Assembly (NCBI RefSeq): GCF_001886955.1
Contig: NZ_CP016804.1
Location: 1,612,001 to 1,676,000 of the forward strand
DNA length: 64,000 bases
Direction: 5' to 3'
From: Halodesulfurarchaeum formicicum
GTDB lineage: Archaea; Halobacteriota; Halobacteria; Halobacteriales; Halobacteriaceae
Shown here piece after piece: positions 45,160 to 53,413 of this stretch (the first letter of the stretch is position 1; every line of letters starts with the position of its first letter). A program made the translations under genes and the position numbers. Below the pieces are notes generated by a model that saw nothing but the letters and a program-made list of their open reading frames with translations, was not told the DNA's origin and made no database searches.

Positions 45160-45693
45160 CTACTCCTCGGAAAAGGCCGCCTGCACCTTCTTGACCTTCG
45201 GCTCGACGTAAAGCGTGCAGTACCGATCTTCGGGGTTCTCCTCGTAGTAGTCCTGATGGTACGCTTCAGCCGGATAGAAGGCATCCAGATCCTCGATTTC
45301 GGTGACGATCTCCTCATCGTAGGCGTCCTCGGCGAGCAGGATCTCGATGAACTCCGCGGCGGTCTCCCGCTGTGTCGTATCGTGGGCGAAGATCGCGGAG
45401 CGATACTGGGATCCCACGTCGGGCCCCTGTCGATTCAACTGGGTCGGGTCGTGCACGCGGAAGAAGACCCCAAGAAGGTCGACATAGGAGACGGTATCGG
45501 GGTCGTACTCGATCTGTACGCACTCGGCGTGGCCGGTTTCGCCGGTCGAAACCTCCTCGTAAGACGGGTCAGGCACGTCCCCACCGGCGTAGCCGGCGGT
45601 CACCGACTGCACACCGGGGACTTCCTTGAAGGCCGCTTCGGTACACCAGAAGCAGCCGCCGGCGAACGTCGCCAGTTCGGGATCGGTTGGCAT
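45160..45693 (-). CDS. msrA: Peptide-methionine (S)-S-oxide reductase
   Basis: A 177-residue MsrA. The catalytic motif AGGCFWCTEA holds the active Cys near residue 14; GYAGG and QYRSAIF are other conserved parts. It repairs oxidised methionine with a thioredoxin. ATG 45693 (MPTDPELATF) preferred to a GTG two codons upstream. Confidence 0.93.
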   Translation of the reverse strand: MPTDPELATFAGGCFWCTEAAFKEVPGVQSVTAGYAGGDVPDPSYEEVSTGETGHAECVQIEYDPDTVSYVDLLGVFFRVHDPTQLNRQGPDVGSQYRSAIFAHDTTQRETAAEFIEILLAEDAYDEEIVTEIEDLDAFYPAEAYHQDYYEENPEDRYCTLYVEPKVKKVQAAFSEE

Positions 45694-45792
45694 ACACACA
45701 GTTCGGGCGATCGAGCCAAAAGGCCACCGGCAGGGGCAGGCAAGGCAGTCGAACCGACGAGTGCAAACCCGCGGCCCGAATACGCAGACTCG

Positions 45793-47076
45793 ATGGAGCT
45801 ACGCTTCCTCGGTGGGGCCCGCGAGGTCGGCCGGAGTGCCCTCCTCGTCAACGACCGGCTCCTCCTCGATTTCGGTATTCTGGCGGGGGAGCCACTGCAA
45901 TTTCCACTGGAGACCCCGACCGTCGAGGCGATCGTCGCCAGTCACGGCCACCTGGACCACGTCGGGAACGTCCCGACCCTCATGCGGGGCGATGACTGGC
46001 CCGAAATCCACTGGACACCACCGACCGGGGAGTTAGCACGAACGCTCGCCCACGACACGCTCAAGCTCCACGGCGTGCCGGAAAGCGGGGCGGCGACGGG
46101 CCGATTCCAGCCCCGCGAACTGGGCGGTACCTACAACTGCCCGTTTACCGAGACCCACGTCAAGCGAACGACTCAGCAGTCACGGAGTCACGGCTATCGG
46201 GAGCCATTCACGGCGGCGGGTCACGAAATCACCTTCTTCGATGCCGGTCACATCCCGGGCAGCGCCCACGTGCTCGTCGACGACGGCGACACGCGACTGC
46301 TCTACACCGGGGACTTCCACACGGACGACCAGCGCCTGGTGGCCGGCACGACGGCCCGTCCGGAGGCGGATCTCCTCGTCGTTGAGAGCACGTATTCTGA
46401 TGTCGAACACGAGGATCGGGGCACCGTCGAGGAGCGGTTCGTGCGGAGTGTCGAGCAGACTCTCTGGGAGGGCGGAACCGTCGTGATCCCCGCGTTCGCG
46501 ATCGGCCGGACCCAGGAGATGCTCCTGCTCTGTGCGGCCCACGACATCCCATGTTACGTCGACGGGATGGGGAAAGCGGTGACCGACATGCTCCTGCAGT
46601 ACCCGGAGTTCGTTCGGGATCCGGAGGCCCTCAGACGGGCGCGATCACACGCCCGGTTCGTCACCGGCCGGGACGGCCAGCGGCGGCGGATCGCCGAGAA
46701 GTCGACTGCGATCGTCACGACAAGCGGGATGCTCACGGGCGGGCCGGCGATGACCTACATTCCGGCGATCAAGGGCGATCCGACGAACAAGATCGCGCTT
46801 ACCGGGTATCAGGTCGCGGACACGCCCGGCCGGGACCTGCTGGAGACCGGAAGTGCCGAGATCGACAACCGGCGGATGCGGGTCAGCGCCCAGGTCGAGC
46901 AGTACGACTTTTCAGCCCACGCGGATCGCGATGGGTTGCTGGCCTTCCTCGATTCCTATCGGGACACACCGGTGTTGGTGAACCACGGCGATCGATGTGA
47001 GAGCTTTGCGGCGGAATTACGGGAAGCAGGGTTCGAGGCGACGGCACCGAGAAACGGGGACTCGGTCGCGTTCTGA
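45793..47076 (+). CDS. Beta-CASP metallo-beta-lactamase ribonuclease
   Basis: A 427-residue nuclease of the CPSF73/aRNase family without a KH domain. MBL motifs: LDFG, SHGHLDHVG (HxHxDH), GHIPGSAHVL, TGDFH; beta-CASP motifs: VESTYSD, IPAFAIGRTQEMLL, TTSGMLTGG, SAHADRDGL and VNHGD near the end. It is expected to act on RNA 5' or 3' ends. ATG 45793 chosen for MELRFLGGAREVGRS. It ends 53 nt before tRNA-Lys. Confidence 0.92.
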   Translation: MELRFLGGAREVGRSALLVNDRLLLDFGILAGEPLQFPLETPTVEAIVASHGHLDHVGNVPTLMRGDDWPEIHWTPPTGELARTLAHDTLKLHGVPESGAATGRFQPRELGGTYNCPFTETHVKRTTQQSRSHGYREPFTAAGHEITFFDAGHIPGSAHVLVDDGDTRLLYTGDFHTDDQRLVAGTTARPEADLLVVESTYSDVEHEDRGTVEERFVRSVEQTLWEGGTVVIPAFAIGRTQEMLLLCAAHDIPCYVDGMGKAVTDMLLQYPEFVRDPEALRRARSHARFVTGRDGQRRRIAEKSTAIVTTSGMLTGGPAMTYIPAIKGDPTNKIALTGYQVADTPGRDLLETGSAEIDNRRMRVSAQVEQYDFSAHADRDGLLAFLDSYRDTPVLVNHGDRCESFAAELREAGFEATAPRNGDSVAF

Positions 47077-47129
47077 TGGTCGTCGCGGAGGGAAAGGGTT
47101 TAACCGGACAGTCACGACGGTGTAGGTGT

Positions 47130-47203
47130 GGGCCGGTAGCTCAGGTAGGCAGAGCGTCTGGCTTTTAACCAGACGGACGGGGGTTCAAATCCCTCCCGGC
47201 CCG
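47130..47203 (+). tRNA. tRNA-Lys (anticodon TTT)
   Basis: A 74-nt cloverleaf: acceptor GGGCCGG pairs with CCGGCCC, discriminator G; D-arm GCTC...GAGC; anticodon stem TCTGG/CCAGA with loop CTTTTAA giving TTT; T-arm GGGGGTTCAAATCCCTC. No intron, no encoded CCA. TATA-like tttaacc about 30 nt upstream (47099-47105). A tandem array of tail-copy repeats follows. Confidence 0.95.
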
Positions 47204-47513
47204 TGAAATCTCCGAGCGAAGCGAGGAGTACGAACGGCGAGGGATTTGAACTAGAGAAACGCGAGCGGAGCGAGCGTTTCACGTTGTTCAAATCCCTCCC
47301 GGCCCGTGTTTTCCTGCGAACGAAGTGAGCAGAAAACCGGCTGCGGTTTTGAACCCAGGAAACCGAGCGAGCGAATGCGAGCGAGGTTTGCGTTGGTTCA
47401 AATCCCTCCCGGCCCGCTTCTGCGACGAACGTAGGTGAGGAGCGAAGCGGCCAGGAGGATTTGAATCAGGGAGGAGCTTTGCTCCGACCGTGGTTCAAAT
47501 CCCTCCCGGCCCG
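47204..47513 (+). repeat. Tandem tRNA-tail palindromic array (3 units)
   Basis: Three units, 47204-47306 (103 nt), 47307-47416 (110) and 47417-47513 (97). Each has a first hairpin, an inverted T-arm (GGGATTTGAA, TTTTGAAC, GGATTTGAA), a second hairpin, and finally an exact 21-nt copy of the tRNA-Lys tail (T-arm through acceptor) at 47286-47306, 47396-47416 and 47493-47513. The tRNA itself holds the fourth copy (47183-47203). Second hairpins differ in sequence (GAAACGC/GCGTTTC; AAACC/GGTTT; GGAGC/GCTCC) but keep pairing. Confidence 0.92.
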
Positions 47514-47587
47514 CTTCTGCGACGAACGAACGTGGGGAGCAAGGCGCTCTCGAACGACAGAACGGTCAGTAGGAATCGCCACACGAG
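47514..47587. other. Gap between array and Fic gene
   Basis: The continuation of the array: the string cttctgcgacgaacg (also at unit starts) recurs at 47514-47528, then unrelated sequence up to the Fic stop codon. No gene seen. Confidence 0.6.
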
Positions 47588-48763
47588 TCAGTAGGTCTGG
47601 GGTGGTTGCTCCAGAATCTCGAAAATCTCGCTGGCTCGATATTCCTTGTTGCGTCCCTTCCCGGTCACTTCCTCAAGGACCCCTTCCTCGACGAGGTCGT
47701 TGATTACTCGCGACGCCGTCGGTTGCTTGACATCGAAGAGCCGTTGAACAGTCTTGCTCGTGACGTAGGGCTGTTCGAAGAGCTTCAATGCGAGTTGGTT
47801 TTTCGTGTACGACTTGCCCCCGTATTCGGCGTCGTACTGACCCTTGAGGTCGGCAAGCGAGCGTGTTCGGTCGACGGACTCGTGGGCCTGCCGAGCAATG
47901 CCCTCGATAACGAACGAAACCCACGCTTCCCAATCGCCACCGTATCGAACGGCCTCCAACCGATCGACGTACGTCGGCTTGTTTCGATTGAAGTATTCAC
48001 TGAGGTAGAGATTCGGGCGTTCGAGATAGCCAGCGTCGTACAACTGGAGCGTGATGAGAAGCCGACCGAGACGACCGTTCCCGTCGCCGTACGGATGGAT
48101 GGTCTCGAATTGATAATGGAAGAGCGCGATGTCGACGAGGGAGTGGTAGCTCCCGCCAGTTCTGTAGTAAGTGAAAAGCGCATCCATCAAGCCGTCGACC
48201 TTGTCTGGAACCGGTGGCAGGAAGTCACCGATATGGTTCGGTTTCGTCTTGTACGCACCGAGAGTATCGGTATCGACGCGGTCGTCTGGAACGCCAGTGA
48301 GAAGCGTCTCGTGGAGTTGGTGTACCCATTCGACGGTCAGGGCTTCGCCTCGGTCGAGTGCCTCGATACCATCCTCGATAGCGGCTTCGTAGTTGAGAAC
48401 TTCCTGTGTGTCCTTCGTTTGGTCCGGCGCGGATTCGCCGCGAATCTTGTCTCCGCCGGCGTCAAACGAGCGTGTTTCGAGACTGTAAAGCGCGTTGTAG
48501 TCGACATCAGCGCCTTCGATTGCAGCTGATTCCATGGCTTCCTTCCGGAGAAGTGACGTGTAGAGTACTGGCGGGAAATCGAGTTCGAGACTCACGCCAC
48601 TGAGTTTCCCGAGCCAGAACGTCGCGTCCGAAAGCCTCTCGCAGAAGTCGTCCCCGAGATCGAGATCCGGAGATGGCGGCAGCGGATCGGGCTCGTAGTA
48701 CGACCGCTGGCCGTACGAGATGAGTTCGCCAGGAGCGTTAGAATCGAGTTCGGACTGTTGCAT
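47588..48763 (-). CDS. Fic-domain protein (class II, with C-terminal winged helix)
   Basis: A 391-residue Fic enzyme. The Fic motif HPYGDGNGRLGR lies at residues 223-234; a regulatory inhibitory helix with S-x-x-x-E-G (SAAIEG, residues 79-84) marks a class II AMPylator with an autoinhibitory Glu. The C-terminal 90 residues look like a winged helix-turn-helix (TSKTVQRLFDVKQPTASRVINDL), so it could bind DNA. Codon and base use are more AT-rich than neighbours, and the gene is beside tRNA-Lys, which suggests horizontal transfer. Target unknown. Confidence 0.87.
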   Translation of the reverse strand: MQQSELDSNAPGELISYGQRSYYEPDPLPPSPDLDLGDDFCERLSDATFWLGKLSGVSLELDFPPVLYTSLLRKEAMESAAIEGADVDYNALYSLETRSFDAGGDKIRGESAPDQTKDTQEVLNYEAAIEDGIEALDRGEALTVEWVHQLHETLLTGVPDDRVDTDTLGAYKTKPNHIGDFLPPVPDKVDGLMDALFTYYRTGGSYHSLVDIALFHYQFETIHPYGDGNGRLGRLLITLQLYDAGYLERPNLYLSEYFNRNKPTYVDRLEAVRYGGDWEAWVSFVIEGIARQAHESVDRTRSLADLKGQYDAEYGGKSYTKNQLALKLFEQPYVTSKTVQRLFDVKQPTASRVINDLVEEGVLEEVTGKGRNKEYRASEIFEILEQPPQTY

Positions 48764-48934
48764 GCATACGCAACCAGTAGAGCTCTCTATAAATTAATCT
48801 ATTGGCGGCGAATGAATATACTAGACGTGGAATTTTCCCATAGATGATTTTAATCGTCGTGCACGAATTTCAAGCGGTGAGATGGTGGTGGCAAATACAA
48901 CTCACAGGGGCAGGCGGTTGAACTGGGCCCTGAA

Positions 48935-50011
48935 TCACTCGACGATATCCAACTCGACTACGAACACCGCACCCCGGGGCTCGTTGTCCTCGACCCAGAC
49001 GTCCCCGCCGAACTGCGTCACCAGGTTCTCGACGAGATAGAGCCCGATACCGGTCCCGTCGCTCTCCAGCCCGCGATCGCCTTTCCCGAAGATCGACCAC
49101 TTCTGTGCCTCCGGAATCCCAGGGCCGTCGTCCGCGACCGAGACCCGGAGGCGGTCATCCTGGACCGTGGCCGAAACCGTCACTGTCGGAGCCTCCTGGT
49201 CGGAGTGATCGATCGCGTTGGAGAGGAGGTTCCGGAAAACTGAGTCGAGGAGGTCAGTCCCACGGACCGAAACGGTGGGGATCGAGCCCTCGATTCGAAC
49301 CGTCGCGTCGGGGGTGCCCTCCCGGACCATCGCCACCTCCTCTTCCAGAATCGGCGCGACCTCGATCGGGTCGAGTTCGGGCGGTTCGGTCGCCGTGACG
49401 ACTTCCATGAGGTCCCGGGCGGTCTTCGTGATCGACACCACGTGGTCCCCGGCCTGCTGAGCGCGTTCGAGGTTCGTCATGGTGTCCGGGTCGGACACCT
49501 GATCCACGGCGGTCTCGATCGAGCCGAGCACCACCGCCATCTCGTTGCGGATGTCGTGACGCACGACCCGGTTGAGCACCTCCAGCTGCCGGGTCATGAC
49601 TTCGAGTTCGCGCTCGCGCTCCCGGCGTTCGGTGATATCCTCGAAGGCAAAGACGATCCGGGCCACCGTTCCGTCCGCAGTGATCGGCGCACCCGAAATC
49701 GAGACCACGATCGGATCGGCGTGGGGGCGCTCTATCCGGTACACCTGGCCGAAGATCGGCCCACCGGAGTCCCGGACCCGAACGAACGGGTGCTCGGATT
49801 CGAGAATCGGGCTCCCGTCCTCGTCGGTGAATTGCCACTCGGGTTCGACGTACCGCTTGCCCTCGATATCCGACTCTTCGAGCCCAAGCAGTTCCTCCGC
49901 CCGGTCGTTACACCGGGTGATGTCTCCCCCGGGAGTCAACACCACCAGTCCGGTCGGGCTCGTCTCGAAGATGCGATCGAGGAGTTGTGAGTCCGAACTG
50001 GGACGGTCCAT
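48935..50011 (-). CDS. PAS-domain sensor histidine kinase
   Basis: A 358-residue cytosolic kinase. Residues about 5-130 are one PAS domain (LVVLTPGGDITRCNDRAEELLG). The H-box is RVVRHDIRNEM with His152; the N-box region NLLSNAIDHS and G-box DDGPGIP, GTGIGLYLVENL form the ATPase. No membrane helices. A cognate response regulator is not adjacent. Start ATG 50011. Confidence 0.89.
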   Translation of the reverse strand: MDRPSSDSQLLDRIFETSPTGLVVLTPGGDITRCNDRAEELLGLEESDIEGKRYVEPEWQFTDEDGSPILESEHPFVRVRDSGGPIFGQVYRIERPHADPIVVSISGAPITADGTVARIVFAFEDITERRERERELEVMTRQLEVLNRVVRHDIRNEMAVVLGSIETAVDQVSDPDTMTNLERAQQAGDHVVSITKTARDLMEVVTATEPPELDPIEVAPILEEEVAMVREGTPDATVRIEGSIPTVSVRGTDLLDSVFRNLLSNAIDHSDQEAPTVTVSATVQDDRLRVSVADDGPGIPEAQKWSIFGKGDRGLESDGTGIGLYLVENLVTQFGGDVWVEDNEPRGAVFVVELDIVE

Positions 50012-50062
50012 CAGTTAGCAGATCCTTCGTGGGCACGGGTTTAGGCTATGTCGGTCCCCCGG

Positions 50063-50266
50063 TCAGGCCCCAACTCGGCTGAGGGACACGAGAAAGCCGC
50101 CGATCACGAGGGCCCCAAGCGCGCCGAGTAATTGGAGACCCATGACCGGCGCGCCACCAGCCGCGTACTGCCAGGGCTGACCCAAAAGCGTCCCCAGTCC
50201 CACGACGAGGACGAACGCACCCACCAACAAACCGACGACCGTCAGTCGGTCCTGATACCGTGTCAT
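50063..50266 (-). CDS. Small two-helix membrane protein
   Basis: A 67-residue protein with two hydrophobic segments (residues about 9-28 and 40-62). It is a haloarchaeal-type small membrane protein of unknown function. ATG 50266. It lies upstream of the sensor kinase on the same strand, 51 nt away. Confidence 0.62.
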   Translation of the reverse strand: MTRYQDRLTVVGLLVGAFVLVVGLGTLLGQPWQYAAGGAPVMGLQLLGALGALVIGGFLVSLSRVGA

Positions 50267-50314
50267 ACCTCCGGCTGTGAGCGGGACCCATCTAACGGTG
50301 ACGGTCCCGGCCGA

Positions 50315-50485
50315 CTACTGTGTCTCGAACACCACGTTCGCGGCCCACGCCTCGGCCCCGCAATGGTCGCACCGAAACATCGTCCCGTCGTCGTAGTGCT
50401 CCAGGGTGACCGTGTCCCGTCCACAGTCCGGACAGCGCAGAAACGACCGCCAGTCGTGGTACCGTCCCGTGGAATCTGAAGCCAT
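50315..50485 (-). CDS. Zinc-ribbon protein (56 aa)
   Basis: A 56-residue protein with two CxxC knuckles (CPDCG near 19 and CDHCG near 40), a compact zinc ribbon with central acidic linker EHYDDG. ATG 50485, stop 50315-50317. This is the third tiny zinc-ribbon protein in the window. Function unknown; haloarchaeal DUF7838-like. Confidence 0.72.
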   Translation of the reverse strand: MASDSTGRYHDWRSFLRCPDCGRDTVTLEHYDDGTMFRCDHCGAEAWAANVVFETQ

Positions 50486-50728
50486 GATCGACTTGAACTA
50501 CGGGGCCGAGAACCTTCGTTGTTCCGCTGCCGTCCAGCGATTTAGGTCCGTCGAATCGAGGGGCGAGCACAAAACACTCATACCCCTACCTCCGAGTATC
50601 AAATGCCCTCGTCGAGGGAACGTACCGAGCGCCCGGGGAGCACCCATCCACCCCCATTTCCTGCTTGCGCGACAGCCGAAGAGTCCACACTCTATCCGTC
50701 GATTCGAAAGCGAGATCGAAACGGCCAG

Positions 50729-51418
50729 TTACGGCCGGAAGGTCTTCTCCTCCGGGACGCCCTCTATGCCGTCCTCGACGCGACTGAGCATCGTCTGGAC
50801 GGTTTCTGTATCCGGTTCCTCGATACCGAGATCCTGGCGGACCGCCCGGACGACGGCGTCGGTGACTGTAACATACCGGCGGTGGAACGGCGCATCAGCG
50901 GCGGCATCCGCGACCAGCTTTCGGAAAGCCGGGAGCCAATCGAGATGGTCCGCGACGAACACCCGGTGTTGCTCCTCGGTTCCGGCCTCGACGAGGAGCG
51001 AGGCGTACTCAAGCAGGAGTGCCAGATGATCCGGCATGTACGCGTCGGGAATCTCGATGTCGAGTGTGGCATAGCGCTCGCGCATGTCATCGGCAGGCGG
51101 GCCATCCAACAGCCCGTCGCCGGCGACCCCATCGTGCCACTCCTTGTACGGTGATTCGACCGCCGGGGCGTAGGGCGTCTCGAAGGCCTCGAACAGCGAG
51201 ATGTACTCGTTGTCGAAGGCCGCGGCCGACTCGGGCACGAGGTCCGGATCGACCCCGGTCTCGTACTCGATATCGAGGGCCTCGGCCACCGGCTCCAGTT
51301 CGGCCTCCAGCGCGCCCGCGGCGACGTCCTCGTAGAACTGCTCGTCCGGGTGTTTGAAACACTCCGAGAGCAGCCCGTAAATCCGGCCGAGATCGACATC
51401 CTCGAGCGGTTCGGTCAT
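50729..51418 (-). CDS. TorD/DmsD-family molybdoenzyme chaperone
   Basis: A 229-residue all-helical chaperone of the TorD/DmsD/NarJ group, with segments VESPYKEWHDGVAGDG (the EPxDxxxxxxxx-type loop), MPDHLALLLEYASLLVEAG and DHLDWLPAFRKLV. It binds the Tat-exported molybdoenzyme before cofactor insertion. It lies 3' of the reductase operon by 114 nt. ATG 51418. Confidence 0.87.
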   Translation of the reverse strand: MTEPLEDVDLGRIYGLLSECFKHPDEQFYEDVAAGALEAELEPVAEALDIEYETGVDPDLVPESAAAFDNEYISLFEAFETPYAPAVESPYKEWHDGVAGDGLLDGPPADDMRERYATLDIEIPDAYMPDHLALLLEYASLLVEAGTEEQHRVFVADHLDWLPAFRKLVADAAADAPFHRRYVTVTDAVVRAVRQDLGIEEPDTETVQTMLSRVEDGIEGVPEEKTFRP

Positions 51419-51532
51419 GCGTTCCTCCCACTCGTCGCTCGGGTCATCTGCACATCCACTCGTGTGGGCTGTACCGGGGGCGGTTCGTGTCGGAAACGAA
51501 ACGAGTAGGACATAATTACGTATAAATTCGGC

Positions 51533-52483
51533 TCATTCGGCAACAGTCCATCGATCGTAGAACCCGTATGCCAGGGCCACGATCGCCGCAAAGACGACCA
51601 ACATTGCGATGTTGAGGCCGATCGCGTAGATAGTTCCCAGCACCCCGCCGGGCATCGCGTTCGGTGCCACGTCCTGAGCGACGCTCAGCCCGCCGGTCGG
51701 AACCGGGGAGAGAACGTACTCCAGAATGATCCCCGTCCAGACGACACCGAAGAGGATCATCCCGACGATGACACTCGTGGTGAGTGCGGTAGTGTGGGTC
51801 TCTTCCGAGCAGGACACGTCGAAGTACCCGACGGAGGTCTCGACCCAGCCCTCCCACTCATCGCAGGCCCGACCCAGCGTGACGTTCCCGGTGAACATCG
51901 AGCGGTCGAGCGGGAACTCCTTGGCGTGGGTCATGAAGAGGTGGAAGGTCACCCCCACCAGCATCGTTACGGCGACGATGGCGTGGATGTCCCGGGTGAT
52001 GAGGAAGGCCGGGGCCGGCGACGCACCGTTCAACGTGCCCGCGTACAGGATCACGCCCGTCGCGATCATGACCGTCGTCTCGGCGACGATGATCCAGACT
52101 TCGGCCTTCTGGAGGAAAGTATACTTCCCCGAGGCGGGCTGCCCGCGACGCCCGGCGAGGTACTTCATGTGCTCGATCGCTTCGCGGATGTCCCCCAGAC
52201 CGGGCAGGATGTTCGAGAGTGTCGTCACGCCACCGACCATCCCCAGCAGCCCGTAGACGAGGTAGAACACCGACGTGAGGATCAACACCGCCCCCGCGGC
52301 GACGTGAACCAGCACGACGTTGTCATACCCCACGATAGTCATGAGCCACGCAAAGGGGTCGTGGAACGTGATCGGCAGGCCGGTCACCCACAGGAGGAGG
52401 ATCGAGAGGGCGAGTAAGCCGTGGGCGTAGACCTGCACGTCGGTGAACCGGGTCAGCGTGCTCTCGCCGGTCATCGTCGACAT
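51533..52483 (-). CDS. Membrane cytochrome b subunit of S-compound reductase
   Basis: A 316-residue integral membrane protein with about five to six helices and histidines that could bind heme b: H in VYAHGLLAL, VLVHVAAG, DIHAIVAV, GVTFHLFMTH. It resembles the FdnI/PhsC-type cytochrome b gamma subunit and should pass electrons from the quinone pool to the Fe-S subunit. It has an added segment near residues 195-225 (DEWEGWVETSVGYFDVSCSEETHT). Overlaps the next gene by 1 nt. Confidence 0.86.
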   Translation of the reverse strand: MSTMTGESTLTRFTDVQVYAHGLLALSILLLWVTGLPITFHDPFAWLMTIVGYDNVVLVHVAAGAVLILTSVFYLVYGLLGMVGGVTTLSNILPGLGDIREAIEHMKYLAGRRGQPASGKYTFLQKAEVWIIVAETTVMIATGVILYAGTLNGASPAPAFLITRDIHAIVAVTMLVGVTFHLFMTHAKEFPLDRSMFTGNVTLGRACDEWEGWVETSVGYFDVSCSEETHTTALTTSVIVGMILFGVVWTGIILEYVLSPVPTGGLSVAQDVAPNAMPGGVLGTIYAIGLNIAMLVVFAAIVALAYGFYDRWTVAE

Positions 52484-52800
52484 CAGGACTCACCTCCGGC
52501 GTCCACGATGAGCCGACGCCAGGTCCCGATCAGCTGGAGGGCCACCACGAGCAGCACGAACGTGATGTACGCCCCGAGCAGGACACGGACCAGCAGCCAG
52601 AGGTCGTTGTACGTCGAGTACGCGACCTCGAGCCCGACGAGTCCGACGGCGCTCGGAACCCACTCGGTTACCGGAGGATGGTATCCCGTTACCCCGATGA
52701 AGATCCCGAAAGTCACCACGATGGCGACCACCGTGGCGATCGCTGCCCGGTATTCGGGCTTGAACAGGCTCCGTTGAGTTGTCTGTGTAGTTTCTGCCAT
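52483..52800 (-). CDS. Small membrane protein in the reductase operon
   Basis: A 105-residue protein with two to three hydrophobic segments (about 18-40 and 68-95). It sits between the Fe-S and cytochrome b genes, separated by 10 nt and overlapping the cytochrome b start by 1 nt. It is not part of the usual three-subunit Psr/Phs enzymes and may be an added membrane or assembly subunit. Family not recognised. Confidence 0.78.
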   Translation of the reverse strand: MAETTQTTQRSLFKPEYRAAIATVVAIVVTFGIFIGVTGYHPPVTEWVPSAVGLVGLEVAYSTYNDLWLLVRVLLGAYITFVLLVVALQLIGTWRRLIVDAGGES

Positions 52801-52810
52801 GGTATTCGTC

Positions 52811-53413
52811 TTAGTCTGACTCGCTCTCGAAGGTCACCGTGGGTCCGCCAGTCTCGATGATGACGTTGCCCTTTCGCTTGGTGGCTCTATTGACGGCGTC
52901 CTCTGTTGCTTCCTTCGTCAACTCGTCCATCGGACCGGCTTTGAGCGCCCCACCGACACACGTATCGACACAAGCCGGCTTCTCGCCACCGTCGTCTTCG
53001 TGCTTTTTTGCGGGCGAGCCGTATCCCTCGCCAGCACCTTTGCCAAGACACATGTGACACTTCTGCATCTTGTTGTCGCCGTCGAACTTCGGCGCGCCGT
53101 ACGGGCAACTCCAGGCGCAGTAGTGACAGCCAATACACTTATCACGATTGACAGTCACGATACCGTCGCTGTCGCGCTTCTCGATGGCCCCCGTCGGACA
53201 CACCGTTTCACAGGGTGGGTCCTCACAGTGCATACAGGAGATGGACACGCTGATCTCCTCGTAATCGGGGAACTCACCCTGCCCGGACTGCACGACCCGT
53301 CGCCAGGTGGCCGATTCGGGGTCGAGGTCGTTCTGATTCTTGCAAGCGACCGTGCAGGCGTGACAGCCAATGCACTTGTTCGCGTCGAAGTAGAAGGCCC
53401 ACTGTTCGCCCAT
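52811..53413 (-). CDS. Four-cluster ferredoxin subunit (PsrB/PhsB/DmsB-like)
   Basis: A 200-residue electron-transfer subunit with four cysteine sets for 4Fe-4S clusters: CIGCHACTVAC, CMHCEDPPCETVC, CIGCHYCAWSC and CHMCLGK with CVDTC. It carries electrons between cytochrome b and the molybdenum subunit. Start ATG 53413 overlaps the catalytic gene stop by 1 nt (TGATG). Confidence 0.92.
   Translation of the reverse strand: MGEQWAFYFDANKCIGCHACTVACKNQNDLDPESATWRRVVQSGQGEFPDYEEISVSISCMHCEDPPCETVCPTGAIEKRDSDGIVTVNRDKCIGCHYCAWSCPYGAPKFDGDNKMQKCHMCLGKGAGEGYGSPAKKHEDDGGEKPACVDTCVGGALKAGPMDELTKEATEDAVNRATKRKGNVIIETGGPTVTFESESD

Noticed and set aside
47204-47513. Extra tRNA genes or a CRISPR array at tRNA-Lys
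   Set aside because: The copies contain only the T-arm and acceptor tail, with no D or anticodon arm. Spacers are variants of one palindromic design, and no cas genes are present.
50486-50728. A coding gene in the gap between the zinc protein and TorD
   Set aside because: Open frames there have mixed composition and overlap the TorD gene antisense; no promoter or motif supports them.
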